Positions 53,320 to 63,602 of a DNA stretch of 64,000 nucleotides are shown piece after piece. The notes beneath the pieces were generated by a model. That model saw nothing but the letters and a program-made list of their open reading frames with translations, had not been told where the DNA came from and did not search any database. The DNA is from JAZDLX01 sp964538455 (GTDB lineage Bacteria; Electryoneota; Electryoneia; Electryoneales; Electryoneaceae), in NCBI GenBank assembly GCA_964538455.1, contig CAZIDZ010000002.1, forward strand, positions 124,001-188,000, written 5' to 3'. Position numbers and translations under genes: made by a program. The stretch's first letter is position 1; every line of letters begins with the position of its first letter.

Positions 53320-55215
53320 ATGACCGGCCGGGGAAAAGGGGAAAAGATTCCGGAACCTTCAGACGATTCGACCGGAGATCCGACGTTGCAGCAGAAGCTG
53401 GAAATGCTGCCAACGGACCCGGGCGTCTACCTTTTTCGCGACAGCCGCGAACGGGTGATCTATGTGGGCAAGGCGAAGAATCTCCGTTCCCGCGTGAGAT
53501 CGTATTTCTCGGGGCGGGATGACGGCCGCTACCAGTTCGGCAACCTCGTCCGGAGCATCGCGGGCCTGGAGATGATTGTCACGGACAATGAGGTGGAGGC
53601 GCTGATTCTCGAGAAAACGCTGATCCGGCGCCACCATCCACGTTTCAATATCGATGTGCGCGAAGTCACGACGTACCCCTACCTGAAAGTGTCGCGGGAA
53701 CCGTATCCCCGGGTCTTCCTGACGCGAAATCCAAAAGAGGACGGGTCGAAGTACTACGGGCCGCTGTCGGACGTGATACGGGCCAAGGACACCGTTTCCG
53801 CGCTGCGTAAGGCGTGCCATATCCGCACCTGCAACTTGAACATCACCGCGGAGTCGATACAACAGAAAAAGCACCGGGTTTGCCTTGAATATCATATCGG
53901 CAACTGCCTCGGTCCCTGCGAAGGCCTGGTTTCAAACGAACAGTACATCTCGGAGTTGCAGCATCTCGTCGACGCGGTAAACGGCCGCGGACAGGGTCTG
54001 GTCGCGATTCTCGAGCAGCGGATGAAAGATCACGCCGCGAAAATGGAGTACGAGGAAGCGGCGCGCGTGCGTGACCAGATCGAGCAGACCAAGGCGCTCG
54101 GCACGCGGCAGAAGGTGATCACCCTCGAAGACATCAACCGTGACGTTTTCGCCTTCGTGCAGGAGGACCGGGATGGGTGCATGGCCGCGCTGCGCATGCG
54201 TCACGGGCGCATCATCGGCCGCACCCACTCGTTCCTCACCAGGGCCGAGGGACACCGGCGAGGTGAGCTCTGGACCCATCTGCTCGCCGATTTCTATCTC
54301 CAGCACACGCGCGATGTCCCGGATGAAATCTTTCTTCCGCAGCCGTTGGAGGGGGAGGAGGCCGGGGTGCTTCAATCGTTCCTTGATGAGCGAGCCGGGC
54401 ACAGGGTGAATGTTGTCATTCCGCAACGCGGGGAAAAACACCGGCTGCTGGAGCTTGCAAATCGGAATGCGGAACTGCTGCTCGCGGAGCGCAGGGAGGC
54501 GAAGGCCCGCGAAGAGCGGCTGCCCCACAGCCTGAAAATGCTCGCGGAGCACCTGCGTCTAGAACAACCGCCGCGCAGCATAGAGTGCTTTGACAACTCG
54601 AACCTTTTCGGGCAGCAGCCTGTCGCCGCGATGGTCCGGTTCAAGGACGCACGCCCCGAGAAAAGCCAGTACAGGCATTACCGGATCAAGACCGTGACCG
54701 GGATCGACGATTTCGCCAGCATGCAGGAAGTCGTCGGAAGGCGCTATCGACGGCTGCTAGTGGAAGACGCCGTCCTCCCCGACCTGGTGCTGATCGACGG
54801 CGGTGTAGGGCAGGTGAACGCCGCGAGGAAGATCCTCGACCAGCTCGACTTGAAGCAGCTCCCTTGCGTCGGCCTCGCAAAACGCTTGGAGGAGATCGTC
54901 TTTCCCGGGGGCGGGACGATTACCCTGCCGCGCACCTCGTCCGCGCTGAAACTGCTGATGCAGATCCGCGATGAGACCCACCGCTTCGCAATTACCTACC
55001 ACCGCAAACTGCGCCAGTCGGCACAGGTTTCTTCCACCCTGGAATCCCTGCCGGGAATCGGGTCGGCGAAGGCCCAGGCGCTGCTCAAGCACTTCGGGTC
55101 GTTGAAGCGTCTGAAGGAGGCGACCGCTGCGCAGGTTGCGGAGGTGCCCGGGTTTTCGAGGAAAGGCGGAGAGCAATTGCTGCGCCGTCTTCGTGGTGAG
55201 GAGGATTCCGACTGA
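53320..55215 (+). CDS. uvrC: Excinuclease ABC subunit C
   Basis: 631 residues, normal length. GIY-YIG nuclease at the N-terminus (PGVYLFRDSRERVIYVGKAKNLRSRVRSYF), a UVR motif (MEYEEAARVRDQIEQ, about 220-260), an RNase H-like nuclease (IECFDNSNLFG ... VLIDGGVGQVNAA) and two C-terminal helix-hairpin-helix motifs (ESLPGIGSAKAQALLKHFGSL, EVPGFSRKGGEQLL). It makes both incisions in nucleotide excision repair with UvrAB. Divergent from the PorD-like gene. The stop overlaps the next start (TGATG). Confidence 0.97.
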   Translation: MTGRGKGEKIPEPSDDSTGDPTLQQKLEMLPTDPGVYLFRDSRERVIYVGKAKNLRSRVRSYFSGRDDGRYQFGNLVRSIAGLEMIVTDNEVEALILEKTLIRRHHPRFNIDVREVTTYPYLKVSREPYPRVFLTRNPKEDGSKYYGPLSDVIRAKDTVSALRKACHIRTCNLNITAESIQQKKHRVCLEYHIGNCLGPCEGLVSNEQYISELQHLVDAVNGRGQGLVAILEQRMKDHAAKMEYEEAARVRDQIEQTKALGTRQKVITLEDINRDVFAFVQEDRDGCMAALRMRHGRIIGRTHSFLTRAEGHRRGELWTHLLADFYLQHTRDVPDEIFLPQPLEGEEAGVLQSFLDERAGHRVNVVIPQRGEKHRLLELANRNAELLLAERREAKAREERLPHSLKMLAEHLRLEQPPRSIECFDNSNLFGQQPVAAMVRFKDARPEKSQYRHYRIKTVTGIDDFASMQEVVGRRYRRLLVEDAVLPDLVLIDGGVGQVNAARKILDQLDLKQLPCVGLAKRLEEIVFPGGGTITLPRTSSALKLLMQIRDETHRFAITYHRKLRQSAQVSSTLESLPGIGSAKAQALLKHFGSLKRLKEATAAQVAEVPGFSRKGGEQLLRRLRGEEDSD

Positions 55216-56735
55216 TGCCCTCCCGTGCCAGAATCGTCCCGAATTGTTTTGTTCTCCCGATCTTCCGTCTCTCGCTCTGGTTTCTGATCGTGCTGGCCGC
55301 GCTGCTCCCGGGCGGTGCTGCGGGCGCGATGCCCCTGTTCAAAGGCGACAAGGTGGCGAAGTATGAAGAGAGCCACACGACCTGGGTCTACCCGCCCTGG
55401 GAGCACACGTGGGGGGTTGTCCGGGCGACGCAGACCCACCTGACCTTTTTCTCCCTTGGCCGGGCAACCTTCAACAACCCGCAGGGCCTCGCCGTCGTCA
55501 AGCTGACCGCAACCGACAATCCGAAAAAGAGAGGGGATGACGACGAGGTGACGGTGTACGGGATCAACTCCGGCGAGAACGGCATCATCTACAACAAGTC
55601 GATGAAGTCGATCGGTCTTTACGGGTACAGCGACGAGGGTGAGGGGAATCTGGATCAGCCGTGGGATGTCGCCGCCCTTCCCAACGGTCTTGTCTTTGTC
55701 ACCGATTCAGGGCATCGCCGGGTTGTCAAGCTGCGCAACGTCAACGCGGATTTACGCTACGTGGGATCGTTCGGTGAGGATGGACCTGGCCGTCTCGTTC
55801 TCCCACGTGGGATCGCAGTAACGGAAGGCGGAGTGGTGGTCGTGGCGGATGCCGGTGCCGGCGCGATCGTGTTTTTCGACACGTCGGGCGCGTTTATCCG
55901 GCGGCTTGGCGGCTATCAAATCCCCGTAGGATTGGACGCAGTGGACATGAAATCGACCCACCTGCGTCCGCGGGACGAATACTTCGTGGTCAGCGACAGC
56001 CTTGGACGGCGTTTGCGCAAAGTCCGTTTCGATGGAACCGTTCTCGCCGAGGTGAATGTCGCCGCTGTCGAACAGGATCAGCGCGATCCCTACGTTGGCC
56101 ACCTCACCATCGACCTCTACAACAACGTCGCCTGCACGGACAGCGTGAACTGTCATATTCTCAAATTCGACTCGAAGCTGAATTTCCTCTCTTCATGGGG
56201 CGAGCAGGGCAGGGGGCGGGCGAAATTTGACCACCCCACCGGGATCACGATCTGGCGGCGTTTTGGACAGACATTCGTCGCCGATGCGGGCGGAGCCCAG
56301 TACCTGTGGGTCGGGGTGGATCTGATGAGTCCCCCGCAGATCGAGCTCGATCCCAAAGGGCTCGTGCTGCGGATGCAGCTGTCTCCCACGGAACGCGCGC
56401 GCACGGAGATCGAAATTGTGGACGATGGGGAGGTGGTGCGCAAGGTGACCACGTACCTGGGTCCCGGACCCTCGAGCTTCAACTGGGTGCCCGCTCATTA
56501 TCCCCTGATCATCGACGGGAAATTGCAGAATCCGCAGGTCCCCTTGCACGATGGGGCGTACACGCTCCGCATCCGCCTCCGCGCGTCCTACTCCTCACGA
56601 AAAGCGTTTGAACGGGTTTTCGAGACCGAATTCGAGTATCCCGGACAGCCGTTACCGGTTCCGGACTCTACTCGTAGCGAATCGAGTCGGCCGGATTCGT
56701 CGTCGACGCTTTCCAAGCCAATCCACCAACAGTAA
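55215..56735 (+). CDS. Exported NHL-repeat beta-propeller protein
   Basis: 506 residues, start coupled to the uvrC stop by one base. The N-terminal signal (FRLSLWFLIVLAALLPGGAAGA) is followed by NHL-like blades (FVTDSGHRRVVKLR, VVVADAGAGAIVFFD, FVVSDSLGRRLRKVRFDG, FDHPTGITI and TFVADAGG) and a C-terminal beta domain. The last 20 residues (STRSESSRPDSSSTLSKP) lie in the sequence shared with the end of the convergent permease gene. The propeller may bind a carbohydrate or protein; the ligand is unknown. The coupling to uvrC is likely only operon structure. Confidence 0.75.
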   Translation: MPSRARIVPNCFVLPIFRLSLWFLIVLAALLPGGAAGAMPLFKGDKVAKYEESHTTWVYPPWEHTWGVVRATQTHLTFFSLGRATFNNPQGLAVVKLTATDNPKKRGDDDEVTVYGINSGENGIIYNKSMKSIGLYGYSDEGEGNLDQPWDVAALPNGLVFVTDSGHRRVVKLRNVNADLRYVGSFGEDGPGRLVLPRGIAVTEGGVVVVADAGAGAIVFFDTSGAFIRRLGGYQIPVGLDAVDMKSTHLRPRDEYFVVSDSLGRRLRKVRFDGTVLAEVNVAAVEQDQRDPYVGHLTIDLYNNVACTDSVNCHILKFDSKLNFLSSWGEQGRGRAKFDHPTGITIWRRFGQTFVADAGGAQYLWVGVDLMSPPQIELDPKGLVLRMQLSPTERARTEIEIVDDGEVVRKVTTYLGPGPSSFNWVPAHYPLIIDGKLQNPQVPLHDGAYTLRIRLRASYSSRKAFERVFETEFEYPGQPLPVPDSTRSESSRPDSSSTLSKPIHQQ

Positions 56736-59094
56736 TCATCGCCAGCAACAGCGCCAGCACTCCTGCGAGGGTGAGCAGGCCGGGGCCGATGTCGATCCGG
56801 TAGGCGAATTCATTCAGCCATCGTTTACCCAGTAGCCACGCCACAGGTGCCGCAATGATACTGGCGCCGACCACGAGCAGGATGATCTGCCGCGTGAGCA
56901 GCAGGATAATGTTCCCCTCACTCGCTCCGAGCACTTTCCGAATGCCGATCTCCTTGCGCCGTTGCGAGACTTCAAGCGTCGAGAGCCCGAACAGTCCCAG
57001 CAGGGCGATTACGATTGCGAGTCCCGCGGAATCGGTGATGATCGAATTCCAGCGATGGTCTTCCCGGTACGCTTTTTCGACATCCTCGTCGACGAACGAA
57101 TACTTGTACAGGAGGTCTGGGGCGATTTGACTCCACGTTTTCTCAATCGTTTTCATCGTGGCGGGAATGTTATCCGGTGAAATGCGAATGAAAATTCGCT
57201 GAAGGGAGTACCAGTTTTCCCCGCGCAGTGAAATCCCGTGTCCTTTGGAAAAGAACCCCTGCAAAGACAGCATCAGCAAGGCCGGGGCAATCGGTTCGTG
57301 AAGGTCTTCCATGTGCAAATCCGGGAAAACACCGACGACACTCAGGTCGTCAAAATAACCTGGCAGAGGTTTTCCAATGGGGTCATCAAAGCCGAAGAGT
57401 TTCACCGCTTTTTCGTTAAGCAGCACGGCATGAGTGCTGTCGTGTGCGGAGAGAGCGTCAAGGTTGCGTCCGGCGAGAATCGGGATTTTCAGGGTGTTCA
57501 ACCATTCCGGATCGATGACATTCATCTTCAGCCCGCGCCACTCTTTGCCGTCCGGATCAGTCCAACCGACCTGAAACCAGGGTGAACTTATATCATTCGC
57601 CGCTCCCGAAACCGAAAGGACGTTTGGATCGTCGCTCAGCAGTCCTCTCATCTTGTTCATCAGTACCTGACCGGTGTTATCCATGTTGAGTGCTTCGAGG
57701 ACGGCAACTTGCTCGCCGTTGAATCCAAGGTTGGTCCGCGATACGAATTGCATCTGCCGGAACATGATCATCGTCAGGGCGATCAGCGAAATCGAAAGGC
57801 TGAACTGAATGAACACGAGGGTCCGCCGCAACAGGCTTCGTCCACCGACCTTGACGTCTCCTTTGAATGCTTGTGCCGGACGGAACGAGGAGATCACGAG
57901 CGCGGGGTAGCTCCCCGCCAGAAAGACGATGACGACCCAGACAACAGCGAGCGAAGCGAGCACCACCGGACTGAACTGCAGCGTAAGATTCCTGTCCGCT
58001 AGGCTGTTGAACACCGGAAGCGAGAGCTCGGCAAACAGCACGCCAATGATCACTGCCAGGAAGGCCAGCACTCCCGTTTCGACCCAGAATTGTGTCATCA
58101 ACGGAGAGCGGTTCGCGCCGAGAACCTTGCGCATTCCAACCTCTTTGGTGCGGGTTGTCGAACGTCCAAGGGAGAGAGTGGTGAAATTGATGCTCGCGAT
58201 CAGCAAAATGATCAGAGTAATCCCCGAAAGGACCAGGGCTGCGATTGCCTCCGTGGTCGTCGGCATTCCCTTGGGGTTTTTCAATGCGATGTGGATCTGG
58301 CGCAGCGGCTGCAAGTACCAGGCTCGTTTGTAAAGTTCATCCGTATTGACTTTGAGCGATGACGTCATCTCTTCGATCGCAGCTTCCACCGTTGCTGGCT
58401 GGACACCTGGCTTGAGCCGTACGATCGTTTCCGACCACTTCATCCCCCAGGTGTCGCGGAGCCGTTTACGGATCGCGGAATAGTCAACCTCGTAGGGGTA
58501 GATGATATCCGGACGGTAGGTCGAGTTGATCGGCAGATCCCGGTAGACACCGTTGATCGTGAATACATCGAAGGAGTCATCCGTTTCGATTTCAAACGTC
58601 TGTCCCATCGCATTCGTTCTGCCGAAGTATTTCTCCGCGAAACTCCTGCTGACCATGACAGAGCGGAGCCCCTCAAGTACCGTTTTGGGATTCCCCGAGA
58701 GCATCGAGAGTCCGAAGACTTCTGCGACGTTGGAGTCAGCGCTCATCGAGGAGAGGTTGACGAGCTGACGGTTGATCCGGGCCAGCGCATCGGTCTCCGC
58801 AATTCGAACGACGGACTCGACTCCGGGCACACTCTTTCGTAACTCCGGGGCGAGCAGTGAGGTTACGGTGGAACTGTAACGGCGATCGCGGCCTTTGGGA
58901 ATGTCTTCGGTGACAACCCGGTAGACCCTGTCTGCATCGTGAAACGAGGTGTCCCAGGTGAATTCGAAATGCAGATAGGTCGTGATCAGCAGGCACGCTG
59001 CAACCGCAATCGCAAGGCCCAAGACATTGATTATCGTGTAGATACGATTCCTGAGCAAGGTGCGCACAGCGATTTTCAGATAGTTCCCAATCAT
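56668..59094 (-). CDS. ABC transporter permease, FtsX/MacB type
   Basis: 808 residues. Two FtsX-like permease domains with a periplasmic MacB-type domain before each (Bacteroidetes-type 800-residue permeases). N-terminus MIGNYLKIAVRTLLRNRIYTIINVLGLAIAVAACLLI is the family hallmark; the second permease unit has LRRTLVFIQFSLSISLIALTMI, and the end is GLAWKASTTNPADSIRYE. No ATP-binding partner is next to it. Function is probably export or mechanotransmission; cargo unknown. The last 68 bases are shared with the convergent propeller gene. Confidence 0.92.
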   Translation of the reverse strand: MIGNYLKIAVRTLLRNRIYTIINVLGLAIAVAACLLITTYLHFEFTWDTSFHDADRVYRVVTEDIPKGRDRRYSSTVTSLLAPELRKSVPGVESVVRIAETDALARINRQLVNLSSMSADSNVAEVFGLSMLSGNPKTVLEGLRSVMVSRSFAEKYFGRTNAMGQTFEIETDDSFDVFTINGVYRDLPINSTYRPDIIYPYEVDYSAIRKRLRDTWGMKWSETIVRLKPGVQPATVEAAIEEMTSSLKVNTDELYKRAWYLQPLRQIHIALKNPKGMPTTTEAIAALVLSGITLIILLIASINFTTLSLGRSTTRTKEVGMRKVLGANRSPLMTQFWVETGVLAFLAVIIGVLFAELSLPVFNSLADRNLTLQFSPVVLASLAVVWVVIVFLAGSYPALVISSFRPAQAFKGDVKVGGRSLLRRTLVFIQFSLSISLIALTMIMFRQMQFVSRTNLGFNGEQVAVLEALNMDNTGQVLMNKMRGLLSDDPNVLSVSGAANDISSPWFQVGWTDPDGKEWRGLKMNVIDPEWLNTLKIPILAGRNLDALSAHDSTHAVLLNEKAVKLFGFDDPIGKPLPGYFDDLSVVGVFPDLHMEDLHEPIAPALLMLSLQGFFSKGHGISLRGENWYSLQRIFIRISPDNIPATMKTIEKTWSQIAPDLLYKYSFVDEDVEKAYREDHRWNSIITDSAGLAIVIALLGLFGLSTLEVSQRRKEIGIRKVLGASEGNIILLLTRQIILLVVGASIIAAPVAWLLGKRWLNEFAYRIDIGPGLLTLAGVLALLLAMITVGGLAWKASTTNPADSIRYE

Positions 59095-59242
59095 GGCGAG
59101 GCTCCTGCTGGTATCTCTCGCAGATTACCATACAACAGATGTGCCAGAACTCACTATATTGTAATTTATGAACATAAGTGTAGTTTAATGGTGAAAGATG
59201 TACGCTTTCGAACATCCCTTGTCCACGCTCGGACGGAGTGGA

Positions 59243-60085
59243 TCAGAGGTCGGTTTCGAAAATCCGGTTGGCGCAATCCGGTGTAAGCGCAACATCTACA
59301 AGAGTTTCTGCGAGAGGACGGGCGTTCGCTGGCGGGAATGGTGTGGGACGCCGCTTGAGGCCGAAGAGACTGCGGAAGGCAGGCTGCTCACGTCCACCGC
59401 GATCGGAGTCGGCCACGGCACCGATGCGGACAACGGTGTAGTTCAGGCCGCTTTGGATCAGGAAATCTTCGGCTTTTGCCTTCATCTGCATGAATTCGCT
59501 TGATGAACTGTCATCCGCGCCGATCGCGGAAGCGAGGATGAACCGCAAATTCTCCTCACCGGCGGAGACGCACGCGCGGATGAGCATCGAAGTGAGTCCA
59601 AGATCGACAGCCATGTAACTGTCAATAAAAGGGTTAGGTTTGAACTCTTCGTCCGATTTCATCCGCCGTTCCGAGGAGCCGAGCAGGCAGAAAACGAGGG
59701 AGGGGCGGATGTCCGCAAGCCGCCGCGAGATTTCCTCCTGATCCCAGGGTGTTGTATCCACTCCGCTTCCCACTTGACGGAAGTACTCGATCCACTCGTT
59801 GACGTAAGGGCTGTCGTTCCGGATGTGAGCGATCGTTTCGACGCCGCGGCTGGCGAGCGCGGAAACCACTTCACGGCCTGTAATTCCCGTTGCCCCGGCG
59901 ACGAATGCGAGGTGGGCATAGATGTTGGGCAGTTCGATCTCGAGCTCGGAATCGGGGCCGGTTTCATCCGACGGCAGGTCGGATTCGCCCTCTCTGTCCG
60001 CTGTCCTCAGAGCCATTTCCGGTTCCCGGTCCGAAGCCTCATCGTCCTCGTATTGCGCGTTGTCCTGGTGTTCGAGTTCGCTCAT
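59243..60085 (-). CDS. NAD(P)-binding atypical SDR protein
   Basis: 280 residues. After about 50 acidic, Ser- and Glu-rich residues comes a Rossmann domain with the motif AGATGITGREVV (T-G-x-x-G-x-x-G), then ILASAIGADDS and YTVVRIGAV. The usual YxxxK pair is not clear; atypical SDRs of the NmrA/TIGR-like class often lack it. Probably binds NADP and acts as a regulator or reductase. Next to the outer-membrane protein gene, 97 bp apart on the same strand. Confidence 0.8.
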   Translation of the reverse strand: MSELEHQDNAQYEDDEASDREPEMALRTADREGESDLPSDETGPDSELEIELPNIYAHLAFVAGATGITGREVVSALASRGVETIAHIRNDSPYVNEWIEYFRQVGSGVDTTPWDQEEISRRLADIRPSLVFCLLGSSERRMKSDEEFKPNPFIDSYMAVDLGLTSMLIRACVSAGEENLRFILASAIGADDSSSSEFMQMKAKAEDFLIQSGLNYTVVRIGAVADSDRGGREQPAFRSLFGLKRRPTPFPPANARPLAETLVDVALTPDCANRIFETDL

Positions 60086-60182
60086 GGGAGATTCAATCCG
60101 TTCAATTCACGTTTCGCAATCTCGCCCGTTACGGTCCCCAACGCAAGCGAAAAGAGGGAAACCGGCGTGGTGCGGTAAGATG

Positions 60183-63100
60183 CTAAAAGGTCGCATTCGC
60201 TTCAACCCGGGCGATGTGGATCGGTTTCTGTCCGGCGTCCATGCGCAATGTATACACGGCGCGGACGGTCATCGCCGAACCGATGCGGATATCCGACCGC
60301 AGGTTGATCCGCCCGTTTCGCCCCGGGGGACGGCCCTCCGCGAGCTCATAGGGAAGAGTCTCCGTTTTCGATTCGACCCAAAACGCCTCGGAGTCGAGGG
60401 TCAGCCGCCCGCGTCCTCGCAGCGCATAGGTGATCCCGGGACCCAGCCCCAGCGCTCGCGCCTCGACATTGGCGCCCTTTTCCCGGTCAATCCGACCGCG
60501 TAGCCGAAGCCGCAGCGTCCAGGGCCCTCCAGCCCTCCAGCTCGTCTCGCTGCTTGCTCCGATCAGGTGGAAACGCTGCCCCGACAGACGCCGTTCGAGG
60601 TCTTTCATCCGCCGCTCCCAGGTGCCCAGAGACTCCAGGTCGAGAGCGGGGCTGAGCGCGTTGCGCAACCGGAGTTCCCAGAGGTCCGACGCCGTCTGCT
60701 CTGCGCCTGTGCCGTAGAGGTTCATGAGCAGCGCTTCCGTCTGGTAGCGCAGCCGCGCGTTGAATTCCCGTGATGAGCGCCAGAGGTACATATCCTGCCG
60801 CCAGCGAAGGCGTCCGTCGATCGTCGAATCCGTCTGGAACGAGTTCAATTGCAGCAGCGCGATCGAAGCGGGATCGGGCCAGCTCGTGATTTCATCGGCC
60901 TCCAGTTGGGTGACAAGACTGATGTCTTCCCAGCCAAAACCGGGGATCCTGCCTGCTCCCCCCGGCAGCCTGTGGGGCGACCAGTCCACGTTCAACTCCG
61001 CGGTCAGGTCGGTGGTTGGCAACGCCGTTCCGCTCGGTTCGGGACGGAGGATGATGTCGCCGATCTCCGGGTCATACACGTACTCGTCTCCAACCCGGAT
61101 ATAGTCGCCCTGCCCTTGCGGCACGGTGTAGGCGATCAACACTCTCGGCCGGGTGACCGTCCGCGAAAGGCGATAGGCGAGATCGGCGGACAGCGCTCCG
61201 CCCAACGGAACCCAGCTGACGTTGAGCCGCGCCAGGCGTGAGGTTACATCCGAACTGTCCGCCGACTGCCAACTTTTGTCGCGATAGGCGATCTCGGTTT
61301 CCGTACTCAAGGGCAACCCTGCCGGGTGCCAGCTCCAGAGCCCCCCGGCGCCTCGCTCGTTCCAGAGGCGTGCGTACTCCTTGTCGCCGCGCTCGAATCT
61401 TCGCTGGGAGGTTTGCAGATACACCGAGCCTTCGTGCCCGTGCCATCCGAGCAGACGCCAGGTGCCGCGAAGCCGCAGGTACTGGTGGCCGATGTACGTC
61501 GTGTCACGGGTGGCGTCGCGTTGTTCGGCCTCCTCCTCGATCTCGGGACGCCAGATCCCGAGGCGGAACCCTGCGTTACCCGAGGAGCGAATCCAATCCG
61601 AATTTTCTCCGAGCCGCTTGTCGCTGCTGACGACACGGTCTGCCCGCAGCATCGAGGAAAGTGCTCCCCGCTGGATCTGCGCGGCCAGATCAGTCCGGTC
61701 GCTGTTGGTTCGGTTTCCCCGCTTCAGCGCCGCCCAGCCGCCGTCGAGGTTTATACCGTTCGTCGGGCGCAGTGCCAAGTGGAGGGAGCGCTCCCGCTCA
61801 TGGATTCCCGTCAACGCTGAATCAAGACCCCAGGTGCGCGCGTATTCCACCTCCTTCGTTCTCGACGGCGCGTGGTACCGTGCGCCCTCGTCCCGCAGCG
61901 AGGCGGTCAGTACCATCGGAGCATCGCCGGCACTTCCACCCAGGGGGCGAAGGCTGATGTCGTACTTCTGGGCCAGTCCGTCGTTGTTGTTGTCGCCCCT
62001 GTTTGAGAGCACATTCGCGTCGTACTGGGAGACTCCGATATCCGCACGGGCGCTGATCTGCGGACTCGGAGCCAGGGTGAAGGATGTGGCTACGTGCCGC
62101 AACCGTTCCGGCAGCGGAACGATGCGGACCGGCGCCCAGCTCCCCGCTCCGGGGCCGACCCAGGCGAAATGGTAGCGGCCAAGCGCGGCGTCATACTCCC
62201 GGTTATACTCTGCGCCCGGGACATTGCTGAAGATCACCGACCAGCTCCCGGTGGGAGATCCATCGGTGCCGGGTTGAGAGAAACGAAACATGGAGTAGCT
62301 TTTACCATCGGTCCAGGTGGTGTCCGCACGGATGTAATCGCCGTTCCCTGGACCGACCGAGTCTGCGGAAGCGATCTGCGCCGGAACGCTGCTGTCGCCG
62401 TATCCGGCAAGCTGACGGCGGATTGAGTCCGTCATCTCGAAACCGGTCGGCCGGGTCTGGTCATCTCCCTCCTGGAGCGCGGTGACGTTGCCCTTCAGCC
62501 ACCCCTCGGGATTGTTGAACGTGAGCTGACCGGCGTAGAAATTGCGCGGATACGCTTCCGGGGAATACTCAAAATCCACTTCGATCCGGCTCTCGCTGTC
62601 GATCGGATGGCTTGGGGTGAATGTTATTTCGCCGAGCGTGTAGTCCATCGTGTAATCGGCGTTCTCGCCGCGGACCAGCTCCCGTCCGTCCAGCCAGACC
62701 CGCTCGCTGCCGCCGACGATCAGCAGGTCGCGTTCTCCGTCGCGGCCGGTCAGTGGGTAGGGGCCTTGGACCCCGTCGTTGCCGTTGAATGTGTTGGTGT
62801 GAAAAACCGATCGTGTCACAGCTCCCGCGGCGGTGACGCGGAGGTCCGGGGTTCCATAACTCACGCGCGCACCCTCCAGCCGCCGGTCGAGCGATCCATA
62901 ACGCCCGCCGTCGAGGTTCAGCCGGTAGTCGCCAAAGCGTCCACGCGCCCGCCCGGCCTCGACATCCACGAACACCTGGTCGATTTCGCCGAGACGCCGG
63001 CTTGTCCCCTCGGATTGGACGGGGAGGTTACGGTCGTCGAGCAGGGCATGCACTCGTATGTCACGCGCGAGTTCACCCTCGAGTGAAAGATGCAGACCGG

Positions 63101-63599
63101 ATTCCAGGCTAACGTCTTGCCCGCTGCCCACCTGCACTCCACGCAGAATCGACCCGCTTCTCCGCAGCCGTGAACCGTTTTCGCGCTCCAGGTACTCCAG
63201 CGGGGAGGGCTCGGGCACGTAAACGGTCTCACTCTCCAGAGTATCCACACGGACCGCCCGGTCGGGAGAATAGAGTTGCAGCGTGTCGGGCACGCTCACC
63301 GGGAGATAGCTGAACGACGCGTACAATGTGTCAGGGAGGGTCGCGATCCAGGTGAGAATCCCAGCGGTGGCGTTCAGGGAATAGTCGATTCCATCGCGAA
63401 GCGTATCGTTTGACGGGGTTACCAGCGTCAGGCTGGCGGGATCGAGGTAGCGGTGGGGAAGGTGCAGCGTGGTCTTCGAACTGTCTGCGATGAGCACTCC
63501 CGACCACCTTCCCGGCCGTTCGGCGCGGAGTTGTGGCGACCCGGCGCCCGACAACGCCAGCAGCAGGATCAATCCCGTTGCCGCCGCTCCCCGCCGCAT
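60183..63599 (-). CDS. 1138-residue predicted outer-membrane protein
   Basis: 1138 residues, signal peptide ATGLILLLALSGAGSPQLRA. A first domain (about 30-140) is beta-rich. A conserved-looking segment follows (about 150-245; GSGQDVSLESGLHLSLEGELARDI, VHALLDDRNLPVQ, EIDQVFVDVEAG, GDYRLNLDGGR), close in style to SprA-related and other large FCB outer-membrane families. The rest (about 300-1138) consists of regular amphipathic strands with aromatic turns, consistent with a large barrel. The end is VRAVYTLRMDAGQKPIHIARVEANATF, with terminal Phe. Function unknown; the SprA link is only suggestive. Encoded 3 bases after the propeller gene on the same strand. Confidence 0.75.
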   Translation of the reverse strand: MRRGAAATGLILLLALSGAGSPQLRAERPGRWSGVLIADSSKTTLHLPHRYLDPASLTLVTPSNDTLRDGIDYSLNATAGILTWIATLPDTLYASFSYLPVSVPDTLQLYSPDRAVRVDTLESETVYVPEPSPLEYLERENGSRLRRSGSILRGVQVGSGQDVSLESGLHLSLEGELARDIRVHALLDDRNLPVQSEGTSRRLGEIDQVFVDVEAGRARGRFGDYRLNLDGGRYGSLDRRLEGARVSYGTPDLRVTAAGAVTRSVFHTNTFNGNDGVQGPYPLTGRDGERDLLIVGGSERVWLDGRELVRGENADYTMDYTLGEITFTPSHPIDSESRIEVDFEYSPEAYPRNFYAGQLTFNNPEGWLKGNVTALQEGDDQTRPTGFEMTDSIRRQLAGYGDSSVPAQIASADSVGPGNGDYIRADTTWTDGKSYSMFRFSQPGTDGSPTGSWSVIFSNVPGAEYNREYDAALGRYHFAWVGPGAGSWAPVRIVPLPERLRHVATSFTLAPSPQISARADIGVSQYDANVLSNRGDNNNDGLAQKYDISLRPLGGSAGDAPMVLTASLRDEGARYHAPSRTKEVEYARTWGLDSALTGIHERERSLHLALRPTNGINLDGGWAALKRGNRTNSDRTDLAAQIQRGALSSMLRADRVVSSDKRLGENSDWIRSSGNAGFRLGIWRPEIEEEAEQRDATRDTTYIGHQYLRLRGTWRLLGWHGHEGSVYLQTSQRRFERGDKEYARLWNERGAGGLWSWHPAGLPLSTETEIAYRDKSWQSADSSDVTSRLARLNVSWVPLGGALSADLAYRLSRTVTRPRVLIAYTVPQGQGDYIRVGDEYVYDPEIGDIILRPEPSGTALPTTDLTAELNVDWSPHRLPGGAGRIPGFGWEDISLVTQLEADEITSWPDPASIALLQLNSFQTDSTIDGRLRWRQDMYLWRSSREFNARLRYQTEALLMNLYGTGAEQTASDLWELRLRNALSPALDLESLGTWERRMKDLERRLSGQRFHLIGASSETSWRAGGPWTLRLRLRGRIDREKGANVEARALGLGPGITYALRGRGRLTLDSEAFWVESKTETLPYELAEGRPPGRNGRINLRSDIRIGSAMTVRAVYTLRMDAGQKPIHIARVEANATF

Positions 63600-63602
63600 C
63601 CG

